Notes: generated from the letters alone by a model not told the origin. A stretch of DNA of 34,761 nucleotides from Pantoea sp. GD03673 (GCF_029844725.1 NZ_JAOCKJ010000018.1:1-34761); one strand, 5' to 3'. Counted from the stretch's first letter, positions 14,076 through 22,101 are shown. A program made the numbers and translations.

Positions 14076-14648
14076 ATGACCTCCCAGGTGACCGACGTTC
14101 TAGAAGCAGTCCAGTCATTCATCGCCAAAGGCTATGACCGCGAATACCGCGTCAAGGACGGCAATCTCGTCGATCTCGAACTAGGGTCAACCCTCGATGC
14201 ATGCAGCATTCGCGTCGATGCGGCGTTGCGCCTCGAGAGCGGGGACGACGGCGAAGATGCCTCCAACATCTACGCGATCACCGATCCGGCGACAGAGCAT
14301 AAAGGCCTGTTGATCGACGCCTTCGACGTGTTCCACGAAATCTGCCCCCGCGACTTGTCCGAGCGCCTTGTGGCGCATCGGGAAACAGCACCGGCAGGTG
14401 ACCAGGACGCGCCGAGCAAGCACGGACTACGGAAAGTCTACAAGAGCGAGTTTCACAGCGATCCCGAGCGTTACGTTCTGCGCGAGGGCTTTCCAGACTT
14501 CCCGCCATGCCCTTTCGGCCAATCCTTCAGCATCCTCGGCTTCGATACCGCCGAGCAGGAATATGTCTGGCTCGTCACGAGCATCATTCGAGATCCTCGG
14601 CTGATCAGGGTTCCATACCAGGGCGAAGACGTCATCAGCGACGAATAG
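14076..14648 (+). CDS. Small two-part protein; N-terminus like the family often labelled PRPP synthetase
   Basis: A 190-residue soluble protein. Residues 1-95 (AVQSFIAKGYDREYRVKDGN, LDACSIRVDAALRLES, IYAITDPATEHKGLLIDAF) resemble a ~100-residue family, usually annotated loosely as phosphoribosylpyrophosphate synthetase and not shown to be that enzyme. Residues ~115-190 form a second part of unknown type, rich in aromatic and proline residues (FPDFPPCPFGQSFSILGF). ATG 14076 follows GAAGGTG. It sits between the CorA-like and GreA-like genes, all on the plus strand; function unknown. Confidence 0.65.
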   Translation: MTSQVTDVLEAVQSFIAKGYDREYRVKDGNLVDLELGSTLDACSIRVDAALRLESGDDGEDASNIYAITDPATEHKGLLIDAFDVFHEICPRDLSERLVAHRETAPAGDQDAPSKHGLRKVYKSEFHSDPERYVLREGFPDFPPCPFGQSFSILGFDTAEQEYVWLVTSIIRDPRLIRVPYQGEDVISDE

Positions 14649-14735
14649 CGGTGTCGCTTAGCCGGAAAGGCTGGCCTTCCTGGCCCACACATCTGCAGGC
14701 TGAACTTTAAGAACATCGAAAATTAGGAGGTGATT

Positions 14736-15185
14736 ATGGACTGGAACAAGGACCACATACGAGAAACTATGCTCTTGCTGGAGACAGCAGCGTTGCACAG
14801 CGCTCGCGAAAACTACCTGGACTATGTCTCTACCGCTCGGCTCGATCGGAGCGAACCGATCGAAAACGACGAACTAGCTCAGGCCGAGGTCGCGAGCGAC
14901 TTCGCTGAAGCGCTCGATGACACGCTCCATGACTACGCCAATAAACTCGAAAAGCTCAGGACGATCGATTTCGGCCCCAAGTTGGCCGTCAACGAAGGCG
15001 CTGTCGTCAAGCTGTCCGGCCGCCACTTTGTGATCGCGGTGTCAACGAGCAAGTTTACCTGTCAGGGGCGTGAGCTCATGGGCATTTCCACGATGGCGCC
15101 GATCTTCGAAGCGATCGAGGGTGCCCGAGCCGGGGAGACCGTGCAGTTCAACGGCCGGGACCTCACCGTAGAAGACGTGGAATAA
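14736..15185 (+). CDS. GreA/GreB C-terminal-domain-like protein
   Basis: A 149-residue protein. Residues 1-80 are an acidic helical region (WNKDHIRETMLLLETAALHS), perhaps a hairpin. Residues ~80-149 (GAVVKLSGRHFVIAVSTSKF, MGISTMAPIFEAIEGARAGE, TVQFNGRDLTVEDVE) match the FKBP-like C-terminal domain of GreA/GreB transcript-cleavage factors and their relatives such as Rnk. The catalytic acidic tip of GreA is not evident, so a Gre-like regulator binding the RNA polymerase secondary channel is the best guess. ATG 14736 follows an excellent AGGAGG, which suggests strong translation. Confidence 0.65.
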   Translation: MDWNKDHIRETMLLLETAALHSARENYLDYVSTARLDRSEPIENDELAQAEVASDFAEALDDTLHDYANKLEKLRTIDFGPKLAVNEGAVVKLSGRHFVIAVSTSKFTCQGRELMGISTMAPIFEAIEGARAGETVQFNGRDLTVEDVE

Positions 15186-15205
15186 AGCCCTCCACCGCAG
15201 CCGGC

Positions 15206-15246
15206 GCGCTAGTGCCGAACGCCCTGCATCTCTTTCTGCATGCATA
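15206..15246. repeat. Copy of the 3' end of the MFS gene
   Basis: 41 bp matching 15721-15761 at 32 of 41 positions. On the minus strand it encodes CMQKEMQGVRH and a stop, against CMEKRAQGVRD and a stop at the end of the MFS gene. It looks like the leftover tail of a related gene. Confidence 0.5.
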
Positions 15247-15291
15247 CGGTCACTTGCAGCCGCGTTGACCTGGCTCATCAAAGGCAAACTC

Positions 15292-15693
15292 ATGACAACA
15301 CCTTCATTCTTCATCACCCCCGGATACGGGACGCGCCTGCATGACGCGCTTCATTATTCTCAGGCAATGCGCATTGGTGACCGCGTGGAGATCTCCGGAC
15401 AGGGCGGATGGAACGACGATCTCGTCATTCCGGAGTCGATTGAGGAAGAGATCGAGCAGGCGTTCAAGAACGTGGAACGGACGCTCGCGACCGCCGGAGC
15501 ACGCTGGCCGCATGTGGTCCACGTCAATTCCTATCACGTCGGTGGATTCCCTCCCGTGATCAACGAAACAATGGCCAAGCTGTATCGCCACTACATGCCC
15601 GACCGCGCTCCAATCTGGACGCAGTTGGGAATCGAAGCGCTGGGGCTTCCAACCATGCGTATCGAAATTCGCGTAACAGCTATCATCGCCTGA
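15292..15693 (+). CDS. RidA/YjgF-family protein
   Basis: A 133-residue Rid-family protein: YSQAMRIGDRVEISGQGGWN, EEIEQAFKNVERTLATAGA and RAPIWTQLGIEALGLPTMRIEI. Archetypal RidA deaminates reactive enamine/imine intermediates; some Rid proteins become chaperones when oxidised by hypochlorous acid. The catalytic arginine of RidA (usually in a VAR motif) is not clearly placed here, so it may belong to another Rid subgroup. ATG 15292 follows AAAGGC. It converges with the MFS gene on the other strand. Confidence 0.85.
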   Translation: MTTPSFFITPGYGTRLHDALHYSQAMRIGDRVEISGQGGWNDDLVIPESIEEEIEQAFKNVERTLATAGARWPHVVHVNSYHVGGFPPVINETMAKLYRHYMPDRAPIWTQLGIEALGLPTMRIEIRVTAIIA

Positions 15694-15723
15694 CCCCGCG
15701 GTTCGTGCAGGCGCCGTGCCGCG

Positions 15724-16986
15724 CTAATCCCGCACGCCCTGCGCCCGCTTCTCCATGCATATCATCGTATCGAGAGATCCGGTTATCATCGGCGTGCTCG
15801 GAGAACGGGGGGCCGCCTTGGCCTGGTTGGCGCGCCTCGGCTGCCTGCGGGCGATGGCCAGCACTGCCAGGAGCGTGAGCAACGCCGCCGCATAAAGGAA
15901 CAGGCCGCCAGGGCCGACGATATTCATTGCAGCTGCTCCTATTAGGGGGCCAGCGGCTGTCCCGATCCCGTTGAGCAACAGAAGCCCGCGCGCGGTGCCG
16001 AGTAGCCGACCGGCCGGAAGATCGTCGTTTGCGACGGCGAGACACAACGAATAAATCGGGATGCCAAAGCCGCCGAACAGCGCACCTGCCGCAAGGAGCA
16101 GCGGCAGAGGCGCTTCCACCGCCAACGCTACGCCGATGGCAGACGCTGCGGACGCCAGCGCCGCACCGGCGATGACAAGATTCCGGGGCACTCGATCCGA
16201 AAGCCAACCGAGTGGCCAATGGAAGGCGAGCGTTCCACCAAGAACCGCAGCCATGAAGGCGGAGATACCGCCCACATCGAGGCCGATGCTCTGGGCGAAG
16301 TTCGCGCCCATGCCCCAGAAACCACCGATAGCCAGGCCGGCCAGGAAAGCGCCAGCCGCAGCGAGAGGTGATACGAGGACGAGGTCCCTGAACGCGACCC
16401 ATTCCTGTTCCACCTGGGCCGGCGGATGACTGGGCAGCAAGGTGATCGGAACCACCGCCGCTGATATCAGCAGCGACACGATGAGGAACAATGTCACGTC
16501 GGCGGGCGGTGCGATGTTGAGTAACGCCTGCCCGATTGCCCATGAGCCCATAGAGACAACTCCGAATATCGACAGGAGCTGCCCGCGTGTGGATGGCAAT
16601 GCGTGGGCGTTGAGCCAACTCTCCGTTGCGAGGATCATGCCCGCGTAGGCGAAGCCGGTAATCAGGCGAAGCGGCATCCAGGCGATCGGCTCCACGAACG
16701 CCACATGGAGAAGGGCGGTCATCGAGGCAATGGCCGCGAAGCCGGCGAAGGTTCTGACATGTCCCACGGAGACGATGATCGGTGGCAACACGAGCGCGCC
16801 GATCGTGAAACCCGCGAAATAGAAGGACATCATCGCGCTGATCGCGCCGGTCGAGAACCCCTTATGGCCGGCTCTCACGATCAGGAGCGTGCTCAGCAGG
16901 CCATTGCCCAGCAGCAGAGCGGCGACGCTCAGCAGCAGCGCCGCCACCGGCGCGAGAACGAGGCCGCGCTTGCCCGCCGACCTCAT
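15724..16986 (-). CDS. Major facilitator superfamily transporter
   Basis: A 420-residue MFS permease with about 12 hydrophobic segments and a central cytoplasmic loop near 185-200. Motif-A-like loops are GHVRTFAG after TM2 and the repeat WLSDRVPRNLVIAG in the second half. The pattern ATESWLNAHALPSTRGQLLS is typical of the YcaD/UMF-like branch. The substrate is unknown; drug or metabolite export is possible. ATG 16986 overlaps the DM13 gene's stop (ATGA); ATG 16995 is an alternative. It ends a three-gene operon with the thioredoxin-like and DM13 proteins. Confidence 0.87.
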   Translation of the reverse strand: MRSAGKRGLVLAPVAALLLSVAALLLGNGLLSTLLIVRAGHKGFSTGAISAMMSFYFAGFTIGALVLPPIIVSVGHVRTFAGFAAIASMTALLHVAFVEPIAWMPLRLITGFAYAGMILATESWLNAHALPSTRGQLLSIFGVVSMGSWAIGQALLNIAPPADVTLFLIVSLLISAAVVPITLLPSHPPAQVEQEWVAFRDLVLVSPLAAAGAFLAGLAIGGFWGMGANFAQSIGLDVGGISAFMAAVLGGTLAFHWPLGWLSDRVPRNLVIAGAALASAASAIGVALAVEAPLPLLLAAGALFGGFGIPIYSLCLAVANDDLPAGRLLGTARGLLLLNGIGTAAGPLIGAAAMNIVGPGGLFLYAAALLTLLAVLAIARRQPRRANQAKAAPRSPSTPMITGSLDTMICMEKRAQGVRD

Positions 16987-17495
16987 GGTATCCATCGCCG
17001 GGCTCGTTCTCGGGCCTGACTTGAGGGTTGATACTCTGCCGCACTGATGAACTGGTCGAATGCTTCGCACCAGATGACGACCGTGTTGTAGTCACGGACA
17101 TCGATGCCGGCAGGCACCTCGACGATGAAGCCGTTGAACGTCTTCACATCGCCCACGCGGACTGATCTGTCCTTGATTAGGAGAAAGGCCTCCTTCGTGT
17201 CGACGAAACGTGGTGCGAGGTAGAGCTTGTAGTCGGGACCAGGGGCGAGGCGCCCGATATGGGCGATACGGTCGCGCGAGACCCGGATCTCGCCTTCCCC
17301 CCAGTGAAGCAGGTCGCTGCCTTTGAGATCGCGGGCCAGACGCCCTGCGTAGAGCGTCTCGGCTGAGATGGTCCGCAAGGCCGCCGCGTCCGGGGCCTGG
17401 GGGGCGGTCAGGATCGGCAGCGTGTAGACACCGCCCGCGAAGCCCATGGCGAGCATCGCGAGATGGGTGGCAATCAGGATGACCCAGCGCCGCAT
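16983..17495 (-). CDS. DM13-domain protein with N-terminal membrane anchor
   Basis: A 170-residue protein: a membrane anchor or signal at residues 4-24 (WVILIATHLAMLAMGFAGGV), then a DM13 domain (about 62-156) facing the periplasm. The hallmark is VVIWCEAFDQFISAAEY with Cys143, the residue proposed for redox or electron transfer in this family. It begins 3 bp after the thioredoxin-like gene and overlaps the MFS start by 4 bp, so the three are co-translated. A role in periplasmic redox repair fits the island but is inferred. Confidence 0.85.
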   Translation of the reverse strand: MRRWVILIATHLAMLAMGFAGGVYTLPILTAPQAPDAAALRTISAETLYAGRLARDLKGSDLLHWGEGEIRVSRDRIAHIGRLAPGPDYKLYLAPRFVDTKEAFLLIKDRSVRVGDVKTFNGFIVEVPAGIDVRDYNTVVIWCEAFDQFISAAEYQPSSQARERARRWIP

Positions 17496-17498
17496 CGG

Positions 17499-17969
17499 TT
17501 ACACCAGCTCCAGTCCCTTCACGAGCTGATCGGCGTCGAGATGGAAGTCCGAGAATACGATGCGGCCGCCAGCGTCCATCACGGAGAACCAGGGCGTTCC
17601 CCGCGTGCGGTAGTCCTCCATGAAGGTGGGAAGCGTCGCGCCGGCAGGTGGCTCGTCCTGACCGAACGCGACAGGAAGCGCATACTTGAGCTGGTTCACG
17701 CGCAGCTTCTCGAAGGTGTTCTCATCCGCTCCTTCGAAGACGGTCTGGATCACCGCGAAGCCCACGCCCTTGGCGCTCAATGCACCATGCAACCTTTGTA
17801 GCGTCGGAAATCCATGCAAATGGCAGCCACGGCACCAGTGCTGGAAGGCGAAGAGGACTTTCGGGCCGGTGCCGAGATCCGACAGCTTGAGCGGCGCGAT
17901 GCTTTCTCCATCCGCGCCAATCCATCTCTGCACCCGCAGCTCGGGGGCTTGTCGTTCGTCGACGCTCAT
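17499..17969 (-). CDS. Thioredoxin-like protein with a WCRGCH active site
   Basis: A 156-residue thioredoxin-fold protein of the TlpA/peroxiredoxin-like type. The redox motif FQHWCRGCHLHGFP holds the CxxC pair at about 46 and 49, followed by a strand GVGFAVIQTVFEG and a C-terminal GTPWFSVMDAGGRIVFSDFH with the cis-proline region. No signal peptide is seen, so it is probably cytoplasmic. Reading continues open upstream, but ATG 17969 lies 5 nt after GGAGG. It heads the operon with the DM13 and MFS genes, below a palindrome at 18049-18063. Confidence 0.85.
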   Translation of the reverse strand: MSVDERQAPELRVQRWIGADGESIAPLKLSDLGTGPKVLFAFQHWCRGCHLHGFPTLQRLHGALSAKGVGFAVIQTVFEGADENTFEKLRVNQLKYALPVAFGQDEPPAGATLPTFMEDYRTRGTPWFSVMDAGGRIVFSDFHLDADQLVKGLELV

Positions 17970-18048
17970 CTGATCCTCCAATTCCGATGCAGAAGTCCGA
18001 TGAGTGGTCGCGTGTGGCGATGGCACGCGAACCTCACCGCCTTGATCC

Positions 18049-18063
18049 CCTACAGGTTGTAGG
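18049..18063. promoter_or_regulatory. Palindrome upstream of the thioredoxin-like/DM13/MFS operon
   Basis: CCTACAGGTTGTAGG has perfect 6-bp arms around 3 bp and lies 80 bp before ATG 17969. It does not match the TATG-N7-CATA operator, so this operon may be under a different regulator. Confidence 0.45.
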
Positions 18064-18120
18064 ATGCGAGTTCGCCGACCGATACCTCGTGGCCAGCCCC
18101 GCCGTTCTTCCGTCGGTGTG

Positions 18121-18426
18121 TCACCGCCGCCCCTCAATGACAAAGGCGCGATAGCGGGAACCGGCAAAACGGTGCGCAGCGATGGTTTGGTAGGCGGGGC
18201 TATGATACCAATCACGGGCGGCCTGCATCGTCGGGAACCGCAAAATTACGGCCCCTTCGACGGGCGGCCCCTCCAAATGCTCCATCGCGCCATAAGCGGC
18301 GAGAAAGGTTACGTCGTGGCCATCGAACGATGGGCCGACGCCTGCAGAATAGGTTGCGAGTTCTTCCGGATCGGTGGTTTCTTCGCGGGTGAAGACGACG
18401 AACGCTTCCATCTTAAAGTCTTTCAT
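18121..18426 (-). CDS. DUF1330-family small protein
   Basis: A 101-residue alpha-beta protein of the dimeric ferredoxin-like fold: AFVVFTREETTDPEELATYS, AAYGAMEHLEGPPVEGAVIL and DWYHSPAYQTIAAHRFAGSR match DUF1330. Function is unknown in the family. Neither ATG 18426 nor 18411 has a strong ribosome site; the conserved part begins at MEAFVV (18411), so the start is uncertain. It lies 47 bp downstream of the GlcG-like gene on the same strand and may share its transcript. Confidence 0.8.
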   Translation of the reverse strand: MKDFKMEAFVVFTREETTDPEELATYSAGVGPSFDGHDVTFLAAYGAMEHLEGPPVEGAVILRFPTMQAARDWYHSPAYQTIAAHRFAGSRYRAFVIEGRR

Positions 18427-18473
18427 AAGGTCGCATCTGCAGGCCACCGCCGCTGGCGATGGCCTTAAAGTCG

Positions 18474-18905
18474 TCAGGCTGGCAGCTCGAACCCGATTTT
18501 CGTGAGTGCCTCGACGCACGCATCCTGATCCTGCTGATAGTTGCCTCCGGAGATGCCGATCCCGCCGATCAACTTCCCGTCTTCCAGGATCGGATAGCCT
18601 CCGCCGACAGCGACCATCCGGGGGCGATAGGCCAGCGGCGCCACTTTTGGATCGTTCGAAACATAGTCGTTCCAGACATGGGTGGGGTACCCAAACGAGG
18701 CGGAACTCCAAGCCTTGTCGATGGCAACATCGACGGTGAGAAACGGCGCGTCATCAGTGCGCTCGAACGCGCGCAGGTTACCGGTGGCGTCGACGACGGC
18801 GACCGCAGCCGGGATGCCGATTGTACGTGCCGCGGCGATCGCCGCGTCGATGAGGGCGACGGCGGTTTCGCGGTTGATCGAGGCGGTGGCAATGGATTTC
18901 GTCAT
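18474..18905 (-). CDS. GlcG/HbpS-like heme-degrading-family protein
   Basis: A 143-residue protein: INRETAVALIDAAIAAARTI, AAVAVVDATGNLRAFERTDD, PRMVAVGGGYPILEDGKLIG then GIGISGGNYQQDQ. This is the conserved core of the GlcG/HbpS family, whose HbpS member binds heme and responds to oxidative stress; most others are uncharacterised. ATG 18905 follows GAAGGAAA. It lies 73 bp below the MDR gene and may be in the same operon. Confidence 0.87.
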   Translation of the reverse strand: MTKSIATASINRETAVALIDAAIAAARTIGIPAAVAVVDATGNLRAFERTDDAPFLTVDVAIDKAWSSASFGYPTHVWNDYVSNDPKVAPLAYRPRMVAVGGGYPILEDGKLIGGIGISGGNYQQDQDACVEALTKIGFELPA

Positions 18906-18978
18906 GAAATTTCCTTCGCCGTGGCGTAATCCGTCCGGCGTTCTTGAGGTTAGAAAAGACGTTCGGCGGTGGCAGTCA

Positions 18979-19989
18979 TCAGAAGCCTTCGAGGACAATC
19001 TTGCCTCTTGCCGCGCCACTTTCGATCAGTGCGTGCACCGTCTTCAGATTGGCGGCATTAATTGGCGACAATTTTTCGGTTAGCGTCGTGCGAATTTTGC
19101 CGTCGTCCACCAGCACCGCCAGCGAATTGAGGATCTTGCCCTGCTCATCCATGTCGGGCGTGCCGTAGAGCGACCGTGTGAACATCAGCTCGTGGTGGAT
19201 CGACACTGCCTTGCGCTTGAACAGCATGACGTCGAGCGCCTTGGGATCGTCGATGAATCCGAACCGTCCTTGCGGGGCGATCAGTTCGGCGATGTCGGAT
19301 GCATGCTGCTCGGTATGCGTGGTCGAGAACACGAAAGCGGGAGCGCCGATGTTGAGCTCGGCAATCTGTGGCGCGAGCGGCCGAGAGTGGTCGATGACAT
19401 GATGAGCCCCAAGCCCTTTAACCCACTCCTGGGTTTCCGGCCGAGAGGCGGTGGAGATGACGATGAGATCCGTGCGCTGTCGAGCGATCTGGATGGCGAT
19501 CGACCCGACCCCACCCGCACCACCGATGATGAGGATCGCCGCCGCCCCGGGAACGGGCTTCGTCACGTCCAGGCGATCGAACATGGCTTCCCAGGCCGTC
19601 AACGTCGTGAGTGGCAGCGCCGCCGCTTCCGCCCAGTCGAGCGACGCGGGTTTACGACCGACGATCCGGGCGTCGACGAGATGGAACTCCGCATTGGTGC
19701 CAGGCCTTATGAGCGATCCGGCATAATAGACCTCGTCGCCTACCGCGAACTGCGTCACGTCGGGGCCGACCTCTTGCACGATCCCGGCCGCATCCCATCC
19801 CAGCACTTTCCAATCGCCATCAGCGGGCGGCGTGCTGCTGCGGATTTTGTAGTCGACCGGGTTGACCGAGACAGCCTTCACCTCAACCAGGATATCGCCT
19901 CCTTCAGCGACAGGCCGAGGCAGATCAATGTCGACCAGAGAGGCGTCCTCGGCGATGGGTCCCGGAACCTTGTAACCAACGGCTTTCAT
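18979..19989 (-). CDS. Zinc-binding-type MDR oxidoreductase (quinone oxidoreductase-like)
   Basis: A 336-residue medium-chain reductase: VKAVSVNPVDYKIRSS, VLGWDAAGIVQEVGPDVTQF, the glycine-rich IIGGAGGVGSIAIQIARQRT of the Rossmann domain, and LGAHHVIDHSRPL. The catalytic zinc ligands of alcohol dehydrogenases are absent, despite the usual 'zinc-binding' label. NADPH-dependent reduction of quinones or enals is likely. ATG 19989 has GGAGA 6 nt upstream. It is a different branch from the MDR protein at 7094-8122. An island operator lies about 104 bp upstream. Confidence 0.87.
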   Translation of the reverse strand: MKAVGYKVPGPIAEDASLVDIDLPRPVAEGGDILVEVKAVSVNPVDYKIRSSTPPADGDWKVLGWDAAGIVQEVGPDVTQFAVGDEVYYAGSLIRPGTNAEFHLVDARIVGRKPASLDWAEAAALPLTTLTAWEAMFDRLDVTKPVPGAAAILIIGGAGGVGSIAIQIARQRTDLIVISTASRPETQEWVKGLGAHHVIDHSRPLAPQIAELNIGAPAFVFSTTHTEQHASDIAELIAPQGRFGFIDDPKALDVMLFKRKAVSIHHELMFTRSLYGTPDMDEQGKILNSLAVLVDDGKIRTTLTEKLSPINAANLKTVHALIESGAARGKIVLEGF

Positions 19990-20092
19990 CGGTGTCTCCA
20001 GCTTGCTGTATCCTGAAGTCTTATCGATCAGATCGAAATTTCTTCCGAAATATACTCAGGATTTAAAGATTTCGCGTGTCAGACTATGAAGG

Positions 20093-20107
20093 TATGCGCG
20101 CAACATA
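20093..20107. promoter_or_regulatory. Stress-island operator, copy near the second MDR gene
   Basis: TATGCGCGCAACATA fits TATG-N7-CATA. Flanking GG and TCC extend the symmetry slightly. It is about 104 bp upstream of ATG 19989. Confidence 0.5.
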
Positions 20108-20367
20108 TCCAATAGCGGTACGACATAGTTTCCATACCTCGGAGCCGGATTCAGAAGTTTATCGAAAATAGCGGTTTATTGCTGTTCGGCGGGTGAGCAT
20201 CCGGATGGAGGCGATAAGCGCCCAAGCGGTTGAGGAGTCGACCTCTCAGCGGTCGCGTTGGCAGGGGCGATCTCGCCCGCCGGTCTCACACCAACGTTGG
20301 CAAGCGACGGCGTCCGCTCGAAATCCGCTGACGGGGATACGCCTGCAATGCCGATTCGAAGCTATCG

Positions 20368-20417
20368 AAACTATAGCTACAGGGTATTGGGAAATCATAC
20401 TGGACTGACGCTATAGT
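20368..20417 (+). promoter_or_regulatory. Orphan promoter resembling that of msrBA
   Basis: GAAACTATAGCTACAGGGTA (from 20368) parallels GAAACTATACGCGCAGCGTA at 11081, then TTGGGA as -35 and TATAGT (20412-20417) as -10. It points right, but 54 bp later the mercury transposon begins and no gene of its own follows. Confidence 0.5.
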
Positions 20418-20470
20418 CTTCACGCATAACCACGACTCAAAATGGTCCAACACTTTTCTCTACGCTAATA

Positions 20471-20508
20471 GGGGAGCCCGCAGAATTCGGAAAAAATCGT
20501 ACGCTAAG
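20471..20508. repeat. 38-bp terminal repeat, tnp side
   Basis: Starts GGGGAGCCCGCAGAATTCGG and ends TCGTACGCTAAG. It immediately follows the original stop codon of tnpA, as in Tn501. Confidence 0.93.
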
Positions 20509-20575
20509 GTTTTCCGGGCATCCGTAAGGGCCGAAACTTCCCGTCTTCCAGTCTGCGGCTCTGCCGCCAGACGTA

Positions 20576-20585
20576 ATCGCCGGTT
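20576..20585. repeat. 10-bp target duplication, left copy
   Basis: ATCGCCGGTT, identical to 24001-24010. It is part of the original tnpA 3' end (codons for TGD). Confidence 0.9.
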
Positions 20586-21969
20586 CATGTACAGGACCTT
20601 AAGCGGCGAGTCCATTTAAAACGCCTTCCAAGGTCCTGTTCTGTATCGACTTTCTCTGCTTGGTTCGGCAGGCGTTCTTGGCCAAATAATCGGCAGCCCA
20701 TTCCAATCTTTCCCTTATTTCTGTCAGCGCCCTATGGGCCACTGCTTCCAATAGCGGTAGCCACCACGTCGCACTGTTCTTCGACGCTTTCAGCATCGAT
20801 AGCGCCCCACTCATCACACTCTGCGCGACCCGTCTCTTCATCACCAGCGACAGCAGGCTCGTCCACACCAACCCCTCGGCAATCGCTTTCTCGCCCGTCA
20901 CAAACCCCTTGAGCCGGTTGTGCGATTTCCACTCTTTAAATAACAACTCCACCTGCCAACGGCAGCGATACAGGCTCATCACCTGCTCTGCTGACCATGC
21001 TGCTCGCGGTAGGTTCGTCATCCACAGACAGAACCGCTTTTCCTCAGCAAACCAGCGCCGGATCAACCGGTACTCGACCTGGCCGGACTTCACCACCATA
21101 TCCAGTACCTCGGCCCGACAGCGTCGCCGTCCGGCCTCTCTCAGAGATAGTCCCGCCAGCTTGGGTACTTCCCGTCCATCACCGCGCCAGGCTTGGATTA
21201 TCTTGGGGTTCAGGCTTTTCGTGCCGCGCACCAGATAAAATCCGCCAGCGTCGTTCACCTGCTCAAACCAAGCCCTGTCAATGTAACCTGCGTCAGCCAG
21301 CAGCAGGCAGTTGGTCAGCGTGTGGGCTTCAGGCAGAAATTGCCGTTCCCCTGCGGTATCGGCAGACACACTCATGCACAACGGGCTCTGCTCCGACAGT
21401 GACATGGTCATATGGCACTCGATAGCTGCCGGACTGATGGTCTTGAACCGGCCGGGAAAATCAGCAGCAAGGCGCCGATGCACCGCAAAGGAGGTGCCAT
21501 CGTGCAGTAACACCTGCTTGAACGCGCCGAGGGAGGCTGCTTTGAGTTGATGGTCGATACGCAAGGCGATGGCCCGCTCGACCAGGGCTTTCATAAACAG
21601 GGCAAAGCTCTCTTTGCGCAGCTGATTGTGAAACGGTTTGTAAGAAACCTGATGGGTGTTTACCAGTTGCAAGGCATTGAAATGGCGGTGTAAACCGGCA
21701 ATGTCATTGACCTGGTCGCCTCCCATGGCCCGCAGCAGTGCAGGTACGAGCATGGCTGGGGTAATGGCACGCTGACGCAGACAAAACTTGCAGAGCCGAG
21801 CAATGCGCTCGAGTGCGGCGGGAGCCAAGAGTTGCTCCAGATAGTAATTAGCGTTGATAATAGTCATAGGCTTCGCGCGTGTTGATTTTGTTTGGCGATA
21901 AAATCAGATCACAAACGAAGCCTTTTTTATATCTATTTCAATTGGTTGCCGCTAAAGATCCTGTACATG
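20586..21969 (-). mobile_element. IS4-family insertion sequence, left copy
   Basis: 1,384 bp with imperfect 22-bp ends: CATGTACAGGACCTTAAGCG at 20586 and its counterpart GCTAAAGATCCTGTACATG ending at 21969. It carries one transposase gene that reads outward, toward the left end of the unit. Confidence 0.88.
20599..21867 (-). CDS. IS4-family DDE transposase (left copy)
   Basis: A 422-residue transposase with the IS4 signature Y-x2-R-x3-E-x6-K (YRCRWQVELLFKEWK), giving the catalytic glutamate. The first aspartate is in LLHDGTSF, the second in LLLADAGYIDRAWF. An N-terminal ~100-residue DNA-binding region precedes the catalytic core. Full length, no frameshift. About two thirds identical by eye to the right-hand copy, so the two are different IS of one subgroup. 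Confidence 0.93.
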   Translation of the reverse strand: MTIINANYYLEQLLAPAALERIARLCKFCLRQRAITPAMLVPALLRAMGGDQVNDIAGLHRHFNALQLVNTHQVSYKPFHNQLRKESFALFMKALVERAIALRIDHQLKAASLGAFKQVLLHDGTSFAVHRRLAADFPGRFKTISPAAIECHMTMSLSEQSPLCMSVSADTAGERQFLPEAHTLTNCLLLADAGYIDRAWFEQVNDAGGFYLVRGTKSLNPKIIQAWRGDGREVPKLAGLSLREAGRRRCRAEVLDMVVKSGQVEYRLIRRWFAEEKRFCLWMTNLPRAAWSAEQVMSLYRCRWQVELLFKEWKSHNRLKGFVTGEKAIAEGLVWTSLLSLVMKRRVAQSVMSGALSMLKASKNSATWWLPLLEAVAHRALTEIRERLEWAADYLAKNACRTKQRKSIQNRTLEGVLNGLAA

Positions 21970-22101
21970 AGTGAGGGTTATGGTGGCTATATGCTGGATA
22001 TTGCTATTCAGATGACAGCCATATGGGGAAGATTACAGGCGCCTGAAATAACAGCAGAGTATGGAGTGACTACCACGGCTGGAGGTTGGCACGGGCTGAT
22101 C

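Larger units (their letters stand above)
19990..20470. other. Intergenic region left of the mercury transposon
   Basis: No coding signal. It holds the leftward promoter region of the MDR gene with an operator copy, TATGCGCGCAACATA (20093-20107), and the orphan rightward promoter at 20368-20417. It ends abruptly at the transposon end, 20471. Confidence 0.6.
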
